Below are positions 11,301-22,600 of a DNA stretch of 64,000 bases, in pieces. The notes below the pieces were generated by a model. It was given only the letters and a program-made list of their open reading frames with translations, made no database searches and was not told the DNA's origin. Origin of the DNA: Pelecanus crispus (lineage: Eukaryota; Chordata; Aves; Pelecaniformes; Pelecanidae); assembly GCF_030463565.1 (NCBI RefSeq), contig NC_134648.1, forward strand, positions 47,120,346-47,184,345, written 5' to 3'. The first letter of the stretch is position 1, and every line of letters begins with the position of its first letter. The translations under genes were made by a program, and so were the position numbers.

Positions 11301-14300
11301 CAACGGTGAAAAACCCTTTGTGTGCACGGAGCTGGGCTGTGGGAAACAGTTCACAACAGCTGGAAATCTGAAGAACCACCTACGAATTCACACTGGTGTG
11401 TTTTAGACCTCACCTATTTGTGGTCTGCAGAGGTGGGGTCTTTACTGAGGAATAAACCACTTCCTCCTCCGTCCTCAAAATTTTGAGAATATTATGTTGT
11501 TTATCTCTGCCCTTCATTAATGTCCCTTTTCTGTCAATTCACATTGATCTATAGGTCAAATTAATCAACTGCTTACCCCCTTTACTATCCTGTATAATTT
11601 CACACAGGTTTCACCCTTCCAATACTGTGTGATGATGCTGTACTCTGCTCAGACCTACGCTCTAAAGGTTCCCTGCCCCCCTCAAGCTGTTTGATGGAGG
11701 GAGGGGTGTGTGTTGTTTTGGGGAGAAACTAGACTGTTCCCAGGGGAACAGTTAGTGAACAAAATTGCTGTAATTGGTTTTTATAAAGAAGCTATTTTAA
11801 ATTCCTGAAAGGCACAATAGCTTAGATATTTCTCCAGTGTGGAGTCCTGGTGGCCACAGTTGTAGCTGTACTGACATCTGGCTGAATCTGACTAGCTTAT
11901 GTTACCTATGCTGCTTGTAGAGTGACTACATTTGGCAAATTTAGGGAAGTGAGGAATACAGTGGAATGAGTAGCAAAAATAGAGTAGCAAAGTCTAGTAG
12001 AAAAAGGCAATAATCAGAAGACAGCATTTTCGCATGCGAACTGCTCTGTTTGTGCTAATGCTAATTCTGGATGTTACCATATGCTGGAGCCTATGTACTC
12101 TTAACTCTTGCTCAGCTTTTTATATTAAATAAAACAAGAACCTTTATTTCATAGTGCTGTATTTTATACATGGTTTGTTTATGCTGTCTCCTCTGGAGAA
12201 TTTGATCCTGCCTTGTCAATATTTTTAGAAGTTGGTGCACCAGCCAAAGTCTTGACAACTGCATAAAGTGCTTTAGGTGTTTTTATCCTAGAAAGTGGTC
12301 TGAGAGAGGCACATAAGTTACTGCTGAAATGATAAGCAATTTAATAGTTAGCAAAGTTCATGGTGAATATTCTGGTGGTTTTGTTTGGTTGGTTTTTAAG
12401 CCTCAGGGTTATCACACCATTTAAACAAATGCCCCAGTTCAAGCCTCTCAGAATATTGTTAGAGATTCCCTGATGGCCTAGGAAGGTAGCATTGCATTAC
12501 AATTGGTTAACATTTCAAAATAACTTTGACAACTGTGAGAGCACAAGGCCTCTCTAGTAAAATGAAATCGCAGATTATGTGGGCCGCCAGCAGCTGTTTA
12601 TGCCTTCTGCCTTACTTAAACACTACCGTATGGTATGTACTTTGTAGATACATGGAAAAAGGTTGCTATTTTAAAGAATCTGCAGTCTAGCTAGAACACA
12701 TGGTTTGGGGGCAGATGTTGGGATGCAGTTAAGAATTATATATACCAATAATAAAATTTTGAATGTGTAGTAACAGCAGCCATAGTTTTTACAGTTGTCT
12801 TTTGCACGTAAAGCTCCCAGCCAAGGCACAGATAAAGTTAATAGGCCCAGCTGACACATGCACAATCCTCCATGATAGAGTGAGTGGTCTGCAGCCAACA
12901 AAGTAGTAGCTTCTGGAGGAGTAAATAATAACTTTCTTACCTGCAAATTGATCATGTGCAATTAAGGGTGTGATCAGACCAAAGTTGTTATAAAACTGCA
13001 GGTGTAAATAGATCTAGGGTTTCTAATAGATGGAACTGTGTGCTGTTATTTTTGTCAATGGTAGTTTTTCTTCCTTCAAGTTTAAAATATTTATAACACG
13101 GCAGAAGGGACAATCAGTGTTTGAGAATCTGCCACATACTTCGGCTTTGTAACACCAATCAGAACATGCTGTGTTGATCCCTTTTACTCAGATCTGTTGA
13201 ATACTACAGCAGATAGGAAGCTGAGAAATGAACTGTAGGGAGAGGACTTCTAAAGGAAAAAATCACAGTAGAAACATCTTTAAAAACAAGTTTACTCTGA
13301 AAGAACTATGTATACAGTAGACTATAAAATAGCTAAAATAGCTTGCTTGATCTCCTGTGGACTTGCTGTTACTCTGATACAGCAGTCTAGTTAAAGACTT
13401 GAAATCAGTGTTAAACATGGTATATTGAGTTCTTTAGTGGGATTTTGCAGGCAAAAGTTACCTCTAGTTTTATTTAAGGCTTTATTAAGAGGGTGTTTAG
13501 AACAGATTAATTATATTGCACTGCATTAGTGTAGTCACCTCCCAATTTATTATCATTTAGACAAATATAAAAATAGCTGTGGATATGTATAAAAATAACA
13601 CATTTCAGCTTATGAGAACAAATGGTGTCTTGAATTACTGTTCCTCCACACATAAATATAAATGACTGACACATCTCTCATGGGATTTTGCTAAGTTCAG
13701 CCTGATCTGAAATAAAGTATAGAATCTGTCATGAAGGGAAATAGAGCTAATCGGATTTTTTGGCACTGAGAGGCAGAAAGAGAGCAGGATCCTGGGAGTG
13801 TGTGAAGCAGAGAGCTGGTTGTTAAGAACTGCATACAGAAGATATATCATAGTCCTGGCACTTTTATATTACTCTTTTGGTATTTAAATACTTGGAAGTT
13901 CTATTTAGAAACAGTGGACCCTTGCTTTGCTTTCAGTGAATGATGATCTAAGAATGTGTCAGAAAGAATGTCAGTGTTTCCTCTTGAAAGCTGATGAAGA
14001 GAATGCTTTAAAAGCCTTAGGAAGCATATGTGTAATTTCTGTTGAACTTTGTTGCATGTAAGGCCAAAAGGAAGAATGGGGTAGAGATCTTCAGAGGAAC
14101 TTGGACAATCAGATCAAGTTGTGATCCCAAAATCTAAGAACTTACTTTTCCCTTCTAGGGGAAAAACCCTTTCTGTGTGAGGCACAGGGATGTGGTCGCT
14201 CCTTTGCTGAATACTCCAGCCTTCGGAAACATTTGGTTGTCCACTCAGGTAAGAGTCTTCACCTGACATTCTGTGACCTGAGAAAAGATCTGTGTTGTAG

Positions 14301-16211
14301 GATTTTGATTTGGTGTCCTTAAGAAAAATCCCCTGGCTTCTACAGGACTCCTGGTCATAGTGTTTCACGACTTCCTTTGTGGTGCCTGTAGCCTGTACAC
14401 TTTTAATCTTTCCTGTTGTTTGTTTCTAAATCTTATGTTTCTAAATTCAAATTACATTTTTTAAATTTATTTTTTAAATTGTTTCTAAAATGTCATGAAG
14501 TTGGATATGTTTCATAGCTGCCATTTTCTTACTTAAAAGAGATAATCTAGCGCTTCTATGTATTAATCAAACCCATTCAAATCTGAAATCTCTCATGAGT
14601 GGGTTTCTGCCATAGGTAGGGTTTTCCTTTATTTAATACTACATACTTGTAATTGGACAAAGCATTAGATGGAAATATATTTCACAAGTGTTTCAAAGCT
14701 TCTGCCTTCTGTTTTGATTGATCTATCTTAAATATCATCAGCGTGTAATGAATATGGTTTGTTTGAGGAAGGGGAGATTGGGGTGGTGACTTTTGGGATT
14801 ACCCAAGTTCTCCATGCTTTTTCTTTCCTGTCTCCTTGGCTTCCATGCTATTGAGCTCACACGTATGGACATCATACTTCTTGTATTGTGAAAATGATAT
14901 ACTGCTCTGTAAAATGGAATCCTTTCACAGTGACAAGTCACCATCCAGTCTCTACTCAGTAATGTAAACCAGATGCTGCAGTTTGCTGTGTGACGGCAGG
15001 AGATGGCAGGAGATTCCTTGCCTCTGCTTCCTTGCTTTTGGTCATTTCATTCTAGGTATGGGACACCAAATATTTCCATGTCACTGAGTAAGAGATTCCA
15101 GATAACTTGTTCCCTCTCATAAATCAGACTTGAAGACTTTATACTTTATGTTACTCTTCAGACTTGAGATTTCCAACAGCTGGCAATACTGATACCTAAA
15201 ACTCTTCTGTTCTGGAAGCTTATTGCTTTCCAGAAAACAGGAATATTTCTCATTTGCTTTTTCACTATTCATTAGCACCAGTGGTGTCAACAGCCATTTC
15301 AAAACAGTATTACTGGTTTATTGGTTGATGAGGTCTATTCCCAATTTGGTAATTCTTGGAATATTTTTTCCCCCTTCTACTCCAAGGAGTGAAACCCCAT
15401 CAGTGCCAAATTTGTGGGAAGACATTTTCCCAGAGTGGTAGCAGAAATGTGCATATGAGGAAACACCACTCCCGAATTGGAACAGCTGGCAGCAGGGAGC
15501 GAGAGCAGCCAGGTAAGGAAGGGAGGACACTTTCCATGGGGGAGAAGTGCAGGAACGAATTAGTGGATGGTCAAAGAGAAGGGAAGATGTTTGTCCTGAA
15601 AATACAAGACCACAAGCCAGTAAGGAATAAAAGACTGTTCCTCTTGGAGATGAGGATGGATTGCTCACCCTGCCCTTTTCTGGGATAGAAGACAAAGGTG
15701 TATTTCTGTATTGTGGTCAAGGGGCAGATAGGTTTATTGTTTGCAAAACTGACATCAATCTGGTATCTTTTTTTCACATGTAAGCTGTGCCCTTCATTAT
15801 GTATTCTTGTTTTAAGAAGCCTGGGTTTTTATGCAGTGTGGATTATTTAAAGAGAAAGCCAAGCCTGCATGAGATCCCGCCATACTAAGGCTCAAAACAA
15901 TAAATACAGGAGTTACCATCCATTGGAGCACTGGGTTCCCAGAGACTAGGAACGGATAAAGTAGGTGTCTAGGGAAGAAGACTGTGTGACTTGGAGGCGG
16001 GCAGGGATTGTATCGTATATTGCAGTATCATTACCTCATGAGAATTTTGGTTTACCCCTTTTTTTCACAATAGAGTCACTGATGGGCAGCAGTTTGCTGG
16101 AAGAATCTACGGTGCATAGTAAGAATCTCATCTCCATGAACTCTCAGCCCAGCCTTGGTGTAGAGTCTCTGCACCTGCCAGACACTGAGTCTATTATTGG
16201 AGTAGAGGAGG
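8332..16211 (+). CDS. ZNF410: Zinc finger protein 410, eight internal coding exons (first and last coding exons not seen)
   Basis: Transcription factor with five C2H2 fingers; in mammals it is known for near-dedicated activation of CHD4. Exons: 8332-8467, 8722-8955, 9254-9445, 10230-10389, 11214-11395, 14159-14248, 15387-15512, 16074-16211. All have AG/GT borders and phases that join without error (about 419 codons). The N-terminal half reads [20 protein letters not shown] and later [15 protein letters not shown], as in mammalian ZNF410. Fingers in order: [63 protein letters not shown]; all Cys and His ligands are present. The linker before finger 5 is SGVKPH rather than SGEKPH. The short N-terminal exon (about 11 codons) and the C-terminal part (about 50 residues, expected phase 1) were not found. 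The 2.8-kb intron 11396-14158 shows nothing else. Tail-to-tail with FAM161B. Confidence 0.95.
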
Positions 16212-16334
16212 GTGAGACCAGCTGCTCTTTTTTCCGCCCTCTTATATGTGGTGACTGAAGCGGGATCGATCATTCCTCCTAGAGGTTCACCACACTACAG
16301 TGGGATGAGTGAACATTGCTTTAACTGTGCACAG

Positions 16335-16400
16335 AGCGGGTGGGTAGATGGAGAATGAATCATAAAACTGGAGTTGGAGAAGACCTACTGGACCAAGTTT
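16335..16400 (-). repeat. Possible CR1 LINE 3' tail fragment
   Basis: GAATCATAAAACTGGAGTT followed by GGAGAAGACCTACTGGACCA looks like the inverted 3' end of an avian CR1, where GAATCATA precedes a GGTTGGAA(G/A)AGACCT block. It is diverged and short. Confidence 0.35.
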
Positions 16401-16504
16401 CTCTCTTGCAGAGCTTAAAAGGTGAAGTCTGCTGCTTAGGTGTCATTTAGCCCATGTCGTGGAACGCCATTTCAAAGCTGTTTATGCAGTCCATTCTCCT
16501 AAAG

Positions 16505-16605
16505 CCTAACGCGTTTGTTTTGCTGGAGCACCTAGGAGCCCCAGCTAAGGACCAGGACCTCATTGTGCTAGGCACTGTACAAACATTCAGTATCTTGAGC
16601 AACAG
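16505..16605. repeat. Ancient amniote interspersed repeat fragment
   Basis: The string around GGAGCCCCAGCTAAGGACCA and ATTGTGCTAGGCACTGTACA matches a motif I remember from old interspersed repeats in turtles, crocodilians and mammals, in which a 'GTGCTAGGCGCTGTACAAACA' phrase recurs. The family name is not certain. It is only about 100 bases long. Confidence 0.45.
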
Positions 16606-19600
16606 GCCTTCCTTCCATCCTTTATCTTCAGAGACTATATTCTAATACATCTCACTGTCAGAAGCTGACTTACTATCTGAAATAAATGTACTACTTGATA
16701 TCATTTAATTACATTTGCTGTGTTCTTTTCCTGCTTTCCCCAGTCACGTTTTCCTCCAAAATCTGTTTGGTATATCAAGCTTTTTAAATGAATCTACCAT
16801 GTAGAGGTTTTGAATTCTTGTTAATTTAAAGAGTTTCTTCAGAATTGGGATTATTAAGAATGCAGAGTTTTGCTAAGATACTATGTGTCTATAATAGCTC
16901 CTATGCGAAGAGAATGCTTTCAGCTTATATTGCTCCCTAGCTGAATGTAAAGGTAGTGCTGCTGTCATTAAAGGTATTGCAATTTGGAGGTTCTTGCAGA
17001 AGCTGCAGCAGCTACCTGTGAATCAGGATCTGATGTGGTTTGGCTACCATCTCATAAATTGATGGGAGATGCTCTAGTGAGATGTCTTCTTTACTACAGT
17101 ATTTTTATAGGTCAGCTGAACAGGCTGAAATTCTTCTAACTAAACATTACAAAATATTTTCATAAAATGCAAAAATCCAGCACAAAAGCTGAAATTATTT
17201 CCATACAATTTTTGAGATATATTAAGAGATTACAAATCTCTTCCAGGATTACAGAAACGTAATCCTACTTTCAGAACAACACTGTTTAGCAAGACAGGTG
17301 CTAGTGAGTTTCCGTTACTTAGTCTGATGCTTTGACTTTCATCACCATTTCAGCAATTTCTGTTTAGGGACCAATATTAAGACTTGCATTTATCTGTTAC
17401 TGTATTCATGCATGTCACCTCAGTATTTGTTAAAGGGATATGGCACAATATTATATATTAATTAAAAGTCAAACCTTTCTTCCTCCTTTCCTAAGGCTTT
17501 CCTTCACACTTCACGTACTTGGAAATCTCTTTTTTCCAGCATCATCAAGTATTATGGAAAGTAGCAAACAATTTTAGTAAATACCGCTTAAAATATATGT
17601 ATTAAAATTTCCCTCCCACTGCTCCAGATATATCCATACAAGCCCAATGGGCTTTAGACCACAGACTTGGACCATGGGAGAAATCTTCTTTCCTTCCTCT
17701 CTCAAGGTGACAAGGCATGGTGACAACATGATTACATCACTGCTCTTTTTCCAGGGCATACAGGAGTATTTTTTTGTCCCCTTTGTGTCCCCTACGTGAT
17801 TAAACCTATGTAGAAACTGGTGCACTGATAACAGCCTTCCTTGAACCCTCCCAGGTGCTTAAGCCTCTTCTCAGGGAGGAAAGCCTCTATCGCAAAGGAA
17901 CTATTTCCAACCCATTGGGAATTTCTCGAGTGAAGGGCTGCATTTCAGTCTGTGACGCAGCACTCAGCAGATGCATTGTGTAGAAAGCTCTTCAACTGGA
18001 AAAGGAGGAAAAAAGGAAAAATAGAAGCCTAAACTTAGATTTGTTGGAGATTCTTTGGGTCAGTGGACTGCTGCAACCCAATGCATTCAGCATGAATTGA
18101 TCTCTGTGGAAGTAGGAGCCTGAAACCCCGGGGCCATAAATTCTTGGATCTAGTACTTTGTTATGATCAAAAATGTCATGATCTCTGTTTTATATCTTTA
18201 TCTAACATGGTAGCTCTTACAGGTAGTGTATTTCTGATTTGATGATGAGGTTTTGTTGTTACAATGTAAGGAGAAATGGATTGAGGTAACGAAGATGAAG
18301 AGAGACACAGCTTCCATTTAAAAAGTGAGGAAAAGATGATTGATAAAGAAATTGGACAATGCAGAAACATTGATAGCTGTTTAAAAATCTTTTAATCTCA
18401 AAGTGCTTTGGTATCGTAATTCTCAGAAAACATTCCAGGTGGTAAGGGTTTGTATTTTTGAGATTGTTATTACCGTCAGGTAAAGGAAGACCACTAATGT
18501 GTGAACTATACCATTTAAGATGCCCCAGGCATTTGCGTGCAACATGCTGACAGGTAATACCTAATCTTTTTTCCACCAAAGTCCATCTTTGATACCACAG
18601 TAATTGTAGAATTTGGACAACAGCAAACCAAAGTGATGCACTGTTTAATTACAGCATTCTTCATAATTTTGGTTGTTTTTCAGGCCAAATTAATAACCTA
18701 AATTGGTAAGATGTTAAAACCGTTTCAAATAATGAGTACGGGAGATACTTTAATATAGAAAAACTACTGCTTCTTCCTAATGGGAGGAAGGAGCAGAGCT
18801 GGTAATGAGTGAACGAAAAGTTAACACCAGAGAAGGACTTCCCTCCGAATCTTATCCCAAGGTAGGTCAAATCCTGCACTTGTGGGGTTTTTTTAGAAAT
18901 ACCTTGTTTAAAAGTATTCTACCACATATATGTGTAAACCAAGGTTTAGCACACTGAAAGGCATTCTCCCCTTTCTGCGTGCTTCTGTGGCATGAACGCA
19001 AGGAGCTGGGTAGAGGACATACCTCTTCAAATTTTCATATCTACTTTTACCCAAAGCTAGTGCTTCAACTTTTTTTAACTTGTTTTGTTGCCTGTTAAAG
19101 AAAGAAATGGCTCACACAGGGAACACTTGTGAAGACTAAGGAAGGCTGCAGAGTTTGTTGGGTTGGACAAGACATGCTCTGAACAACTGTTGGTCTCTTT
19201 TTTCCTTTACTAAGTTCTCACATCTCACTTAGCCCAGAGCAATTCTTAGGTATCAGCCTAAACCAGAAAGTTCCTGAGGATTAACCTGGAGAATCTTGAA
19301 TTAAAAAAAATCAAGAGATGATCGATGGATTCTTCTGCGAGATCTCATGTTGCCATTTCCTTTCTGCTCTGTTCCTCTGGAGGTTCTCCTTCCTGTACAG
19401 TACAGTCGTCCTTTCCACCCGGAGGCTTGGGTGCTCTGCAGAAATAGTGATTGTCTAATACCGGAAATGGTTTGCAGTGCTTACTTGCTGCTTTGCCCCA
19501 TGCATAAGAAATAGAGTGCAGTCATAGGAGTTAAGATAGAGAAGCCATGCTGCTTAGTAAGAGGAGTGAAGTTGATTTAATTTTGCCTGCACTGGATGAT

Positions 19601-19671
19601 ACAAACTGGAATGCTTTCATGAACAAGGAAAATATTTCTACTCAAAAGCAAAAGAGCTGTATTGCATTGTT

Positions 19672-19677
19672 TTTATT
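19672..19677 (-). terminator. Possible polyadenylation signal overlapping the FAM161B stop
   Basis: On the minus strand the stop reads GGTAATAAAAAC, so TAA sits inside an AATAAA hexamer. I saw no other minus-strand AATAAA in the next 3 kb downstream, though an ATTAAA occurs near 19575. If the hexamer is used, the 3' UTR would be only tens of bases. Confidence 0.35.
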
Positions 19678-22600
19678 ACCTGTGAACATTAGATTCTTCT
19701 TCCAGCAAGTCAGTGGCGTCTTTCCCTTTTTTCCTTACAAATTCTTCGCTTAGCCCAACCTGCTGGAGGGTGTGTCTGTAGCGACGCTCAGCTCCTTGAC
19801 GAGCATCATGCTACGAAATCGAAACTTAAACAGTAAGCACGTAGGACTGGGGCTTCCCCATAATGGTCAAGTTGTTTTAAAGTTCATGGCTGACACTGCT
19901 AATGAGAACAAGAGGACAGGAAATCCCCCGTCCATAATTTTTTCATCCATACAGTACAGTACCAAAACTGAATACTAGGAGAATGTCTCACATCTCTCAA
20001 AGCCAGAGCTCACCTTTTCCTGCTTCTGTTCTTTTTTTTCTTTCTTCTTCTGTTCTCCTGCTTCTACAGCATTCCAGTCTTAACCGGACTAGCATACTTG
20101 TGTCTGAGTCCTGACTCTGACACTCAAATTGAGACTATGTGCAAAAAAGGATTGTGAGAAATTCTGGAAGCATGTTAGCTTGTAATTTGTAAGCACTAAC
20201 CACAGGGGAGTTCAATAAATGGAGAGCACCTGTGAAATAGCTTCGTATCAGCTCATCTTCAAGAAACTGAAAACCAAGCATCCTGGATCCTGGATCCTCA
20301 CTGCCTCCAAATAAACCTTGCAAATTAATGTAGTCTGAGATAATGGTTTTCCAGAGGACTGGCCAGTTCCTAAAGATTAAAGTGTTCTATGTGGAAGGAT
20401 AGAAATCTTGTCTCAACATCAGTGAATGCTATCGATACTGGTGAATTCTTACCAACCTGGCAACTGGCTACCAATATTCATCATACAAATGTGTTCTCTG
20501 CCTCAGTTAACCACTCATCTGACCAGAAAGTCTGACACAGGAGGGTACTTTCTATTGAGAAATGTTAAATCAGCATGTTGTCAATTATTGGCACTATGTC
20601 TCTAAGCAGGTATCATCCCTGCAAGGAGACAGAACTGAAAGAGAAAACCAAGGGAAAAAAGTACTTTGTAGAGAGTAAAGATTGTATTTACACCTCAAGT
20701 GCAACACAGACTTGCAGATGGTACTGTGTGATGGATGTGCTGAACACAACCTCAGATAGCAGAGCTTGCAGGTGATATAAGCAACATAACTGTCATTAAT
20801 GTTTTTCAAGTAGCACTAGAGTTACAAAGAAAAAGTGCTCAACTGGAGAGGGTTTTAAGGAAAAAAGTTTTCAATTTCTAGACTGTAGGCTATGGTATTC
20901 AGGTGCAGAATAGGTATTCATGTAATTTCTGGTGTGATAAGGCCTTAATGCAACCATTTGCACCTTCTTATCCATGAATTAACTTAAGATTTCTTAATGC
21001 CTATCTTAAATGAAAGACAATGTATCCTGTCACCCAGAAACACTCTGGAACTTTGACCAGTTACCTTGGTGACCTGTTCAAAGAGGTATGGTCTGTTCTT
21101 GACTCGCAGCTGCATTTCTTCCAGCTCCTTTCTGTATTCCTTTGTTCTCTCTCTCATATTTTGCCTGAAATGGAAAAATTCCCTGTCTAATACAGGTTCC
21201 TTCTGACTGCAGCTGATCAGGAATGAGGAATTCTCAATAACTGTTTTGTCCTTTAAATAGCTCTGGTAATTGCCTTGATTCTGAATGCTGGGCAGAACGC
21301 TGCTATCACTGGCAAGTTATGGACCCATTAGCAAAGCTTTACTACTAGAGTGTAGGCAGGGGACCAGTGTTCACATTTGTAGAAGACCTTGTCTTATGTG
21401 TGCTTTACCAAATTATATATTTCAGTTGGGCTTGTTCATACAAATTAGTTTCTACAAATATTAATCTAAAGGAAACTGTTCTATATGGAAAGGGTAGTGT
21501 GAAACTGTCAAGAAATCCAAACGAATGTGGAATGGGTATGACAGCCAAAAAAGTTAGTCTAGGGATGTTCTTAGACCCCGTTCCTCCTAAAGATTTATCT
21601 GATGATCCCCAGTTATTAGAGCAAACGGTTATTTCTGTGCAGAATAGGATACTGACCAGTTCTGTTTCAACTTCTCCTTGTATGTTTCCTCCAGACTTTT
21701 ATGCGGATCCAGGGCTTTTGCTCGGCTGTTCACTGACTTTTGGATAGCTTGACATTTCTTTTTCTGTTTCTCCAGCCAATAAATTCCTTGTTTGTCCCCT
21801 TCCTTTCTGTTATCTTGGGAGTATCTATATAGAAAAAATGTATTAATGAGCTCACTTAAGACTGCCAGACTACCTCCTAGCAGGGAATTTCATTTTTGTA
21901 GTCCTCTAAGGAGAAAAGCAACATTTCAGACATATGAGTGTGTGGTTCCCTAATCAACTGGGAGGCAGGGCAAGAATTAGCAAGGAAAGGAGACACAGAA
22001 ACATTTAGGAAAAGTGTTCCTGATGTAGCTGATGTGATGAGGGAAAACATTGATTTTTTTATGCTCCATTTTGGTCATTAGTTGGTGTATGGTCTTGTAG
22101 ACAAACTTTTCTACTTACCTAATAGCAGATTCCCTTTTTCTAGTTGCATCTGTAATGTGCACTGGAAGGGTGTTCGAAGAGAGAGAGGAAAGTCCGGTCA
22201 GAGAATGACTTTTTTGCACTGAAACCTTGGAAAGTTGCTGAGAATCCTGGAAAAAAATGGAACTTCATTCAATGTATTTGTTCACAGTACAGAATCTCCT
22301 CTGTTCTTTGTCTACCAAAGAGAACAGCTGGGGTATGTGGGCAATGCATTCATTCTCTCTTCCATCAGTAGGAATCAACATGGGCAGGGGCTGAGGGAAA
22401 GGAGTCATGATTAGGAGTATGGAAGGGTGGCTGAGCCTTAGCTGTCATAGCTCATCTCTTTGTGTAGCATTTTGTTTTCTGGTTTGTCCTAGAATTCTGC
22501 AGCACTCCCAAGACAAGGGCAGAGGTCACAGGACATTAACCATTCATAAATAAATGCTATAAGTTTAAGAAGCTGCCGTCTTGATCGGAGAAAGCAGTAC

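Larger units (their letters stand above)
16212..19675. other. Region between the last ZNF410 exon seen and the FAM161B stop
   Basis: The final ZNF410 exon should lie here if the gene order holds. I read every frame for its expected residues (a VTHHLVTMQSGRQ-type block and a NPQELLNQGDLTER-type end, from memory of mammals) and did not find them. If the donor at 16212 were not used, translation would run 15 more codons to a stop at 16256-16258, with an AATAAA at 16681-16686 that could end such a transcript. The stretch also holds an old repeat near 16505-16605 and a possible CR1 tail at 16335-16400. The remainder is A/T-rich non-coding sequence. Confidence 0.55.

Noticed and set aside
16959-17080. 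Open stretch with a splice-acceptor-like start near 16959 as a possible final ZNF410 exon
   Set aside because: The phase fits and it stays open for over 30 codons, but the residues bear no relation to the ZNF410 C-terminus.
17854-17983. Open stretch after CCCTCCCAG at 17854 as a possible final ZNF410 exon
   Set aside because: In the required phase it hits a stop after two codons; the open frame is in another phase and is unlike ZNF410.
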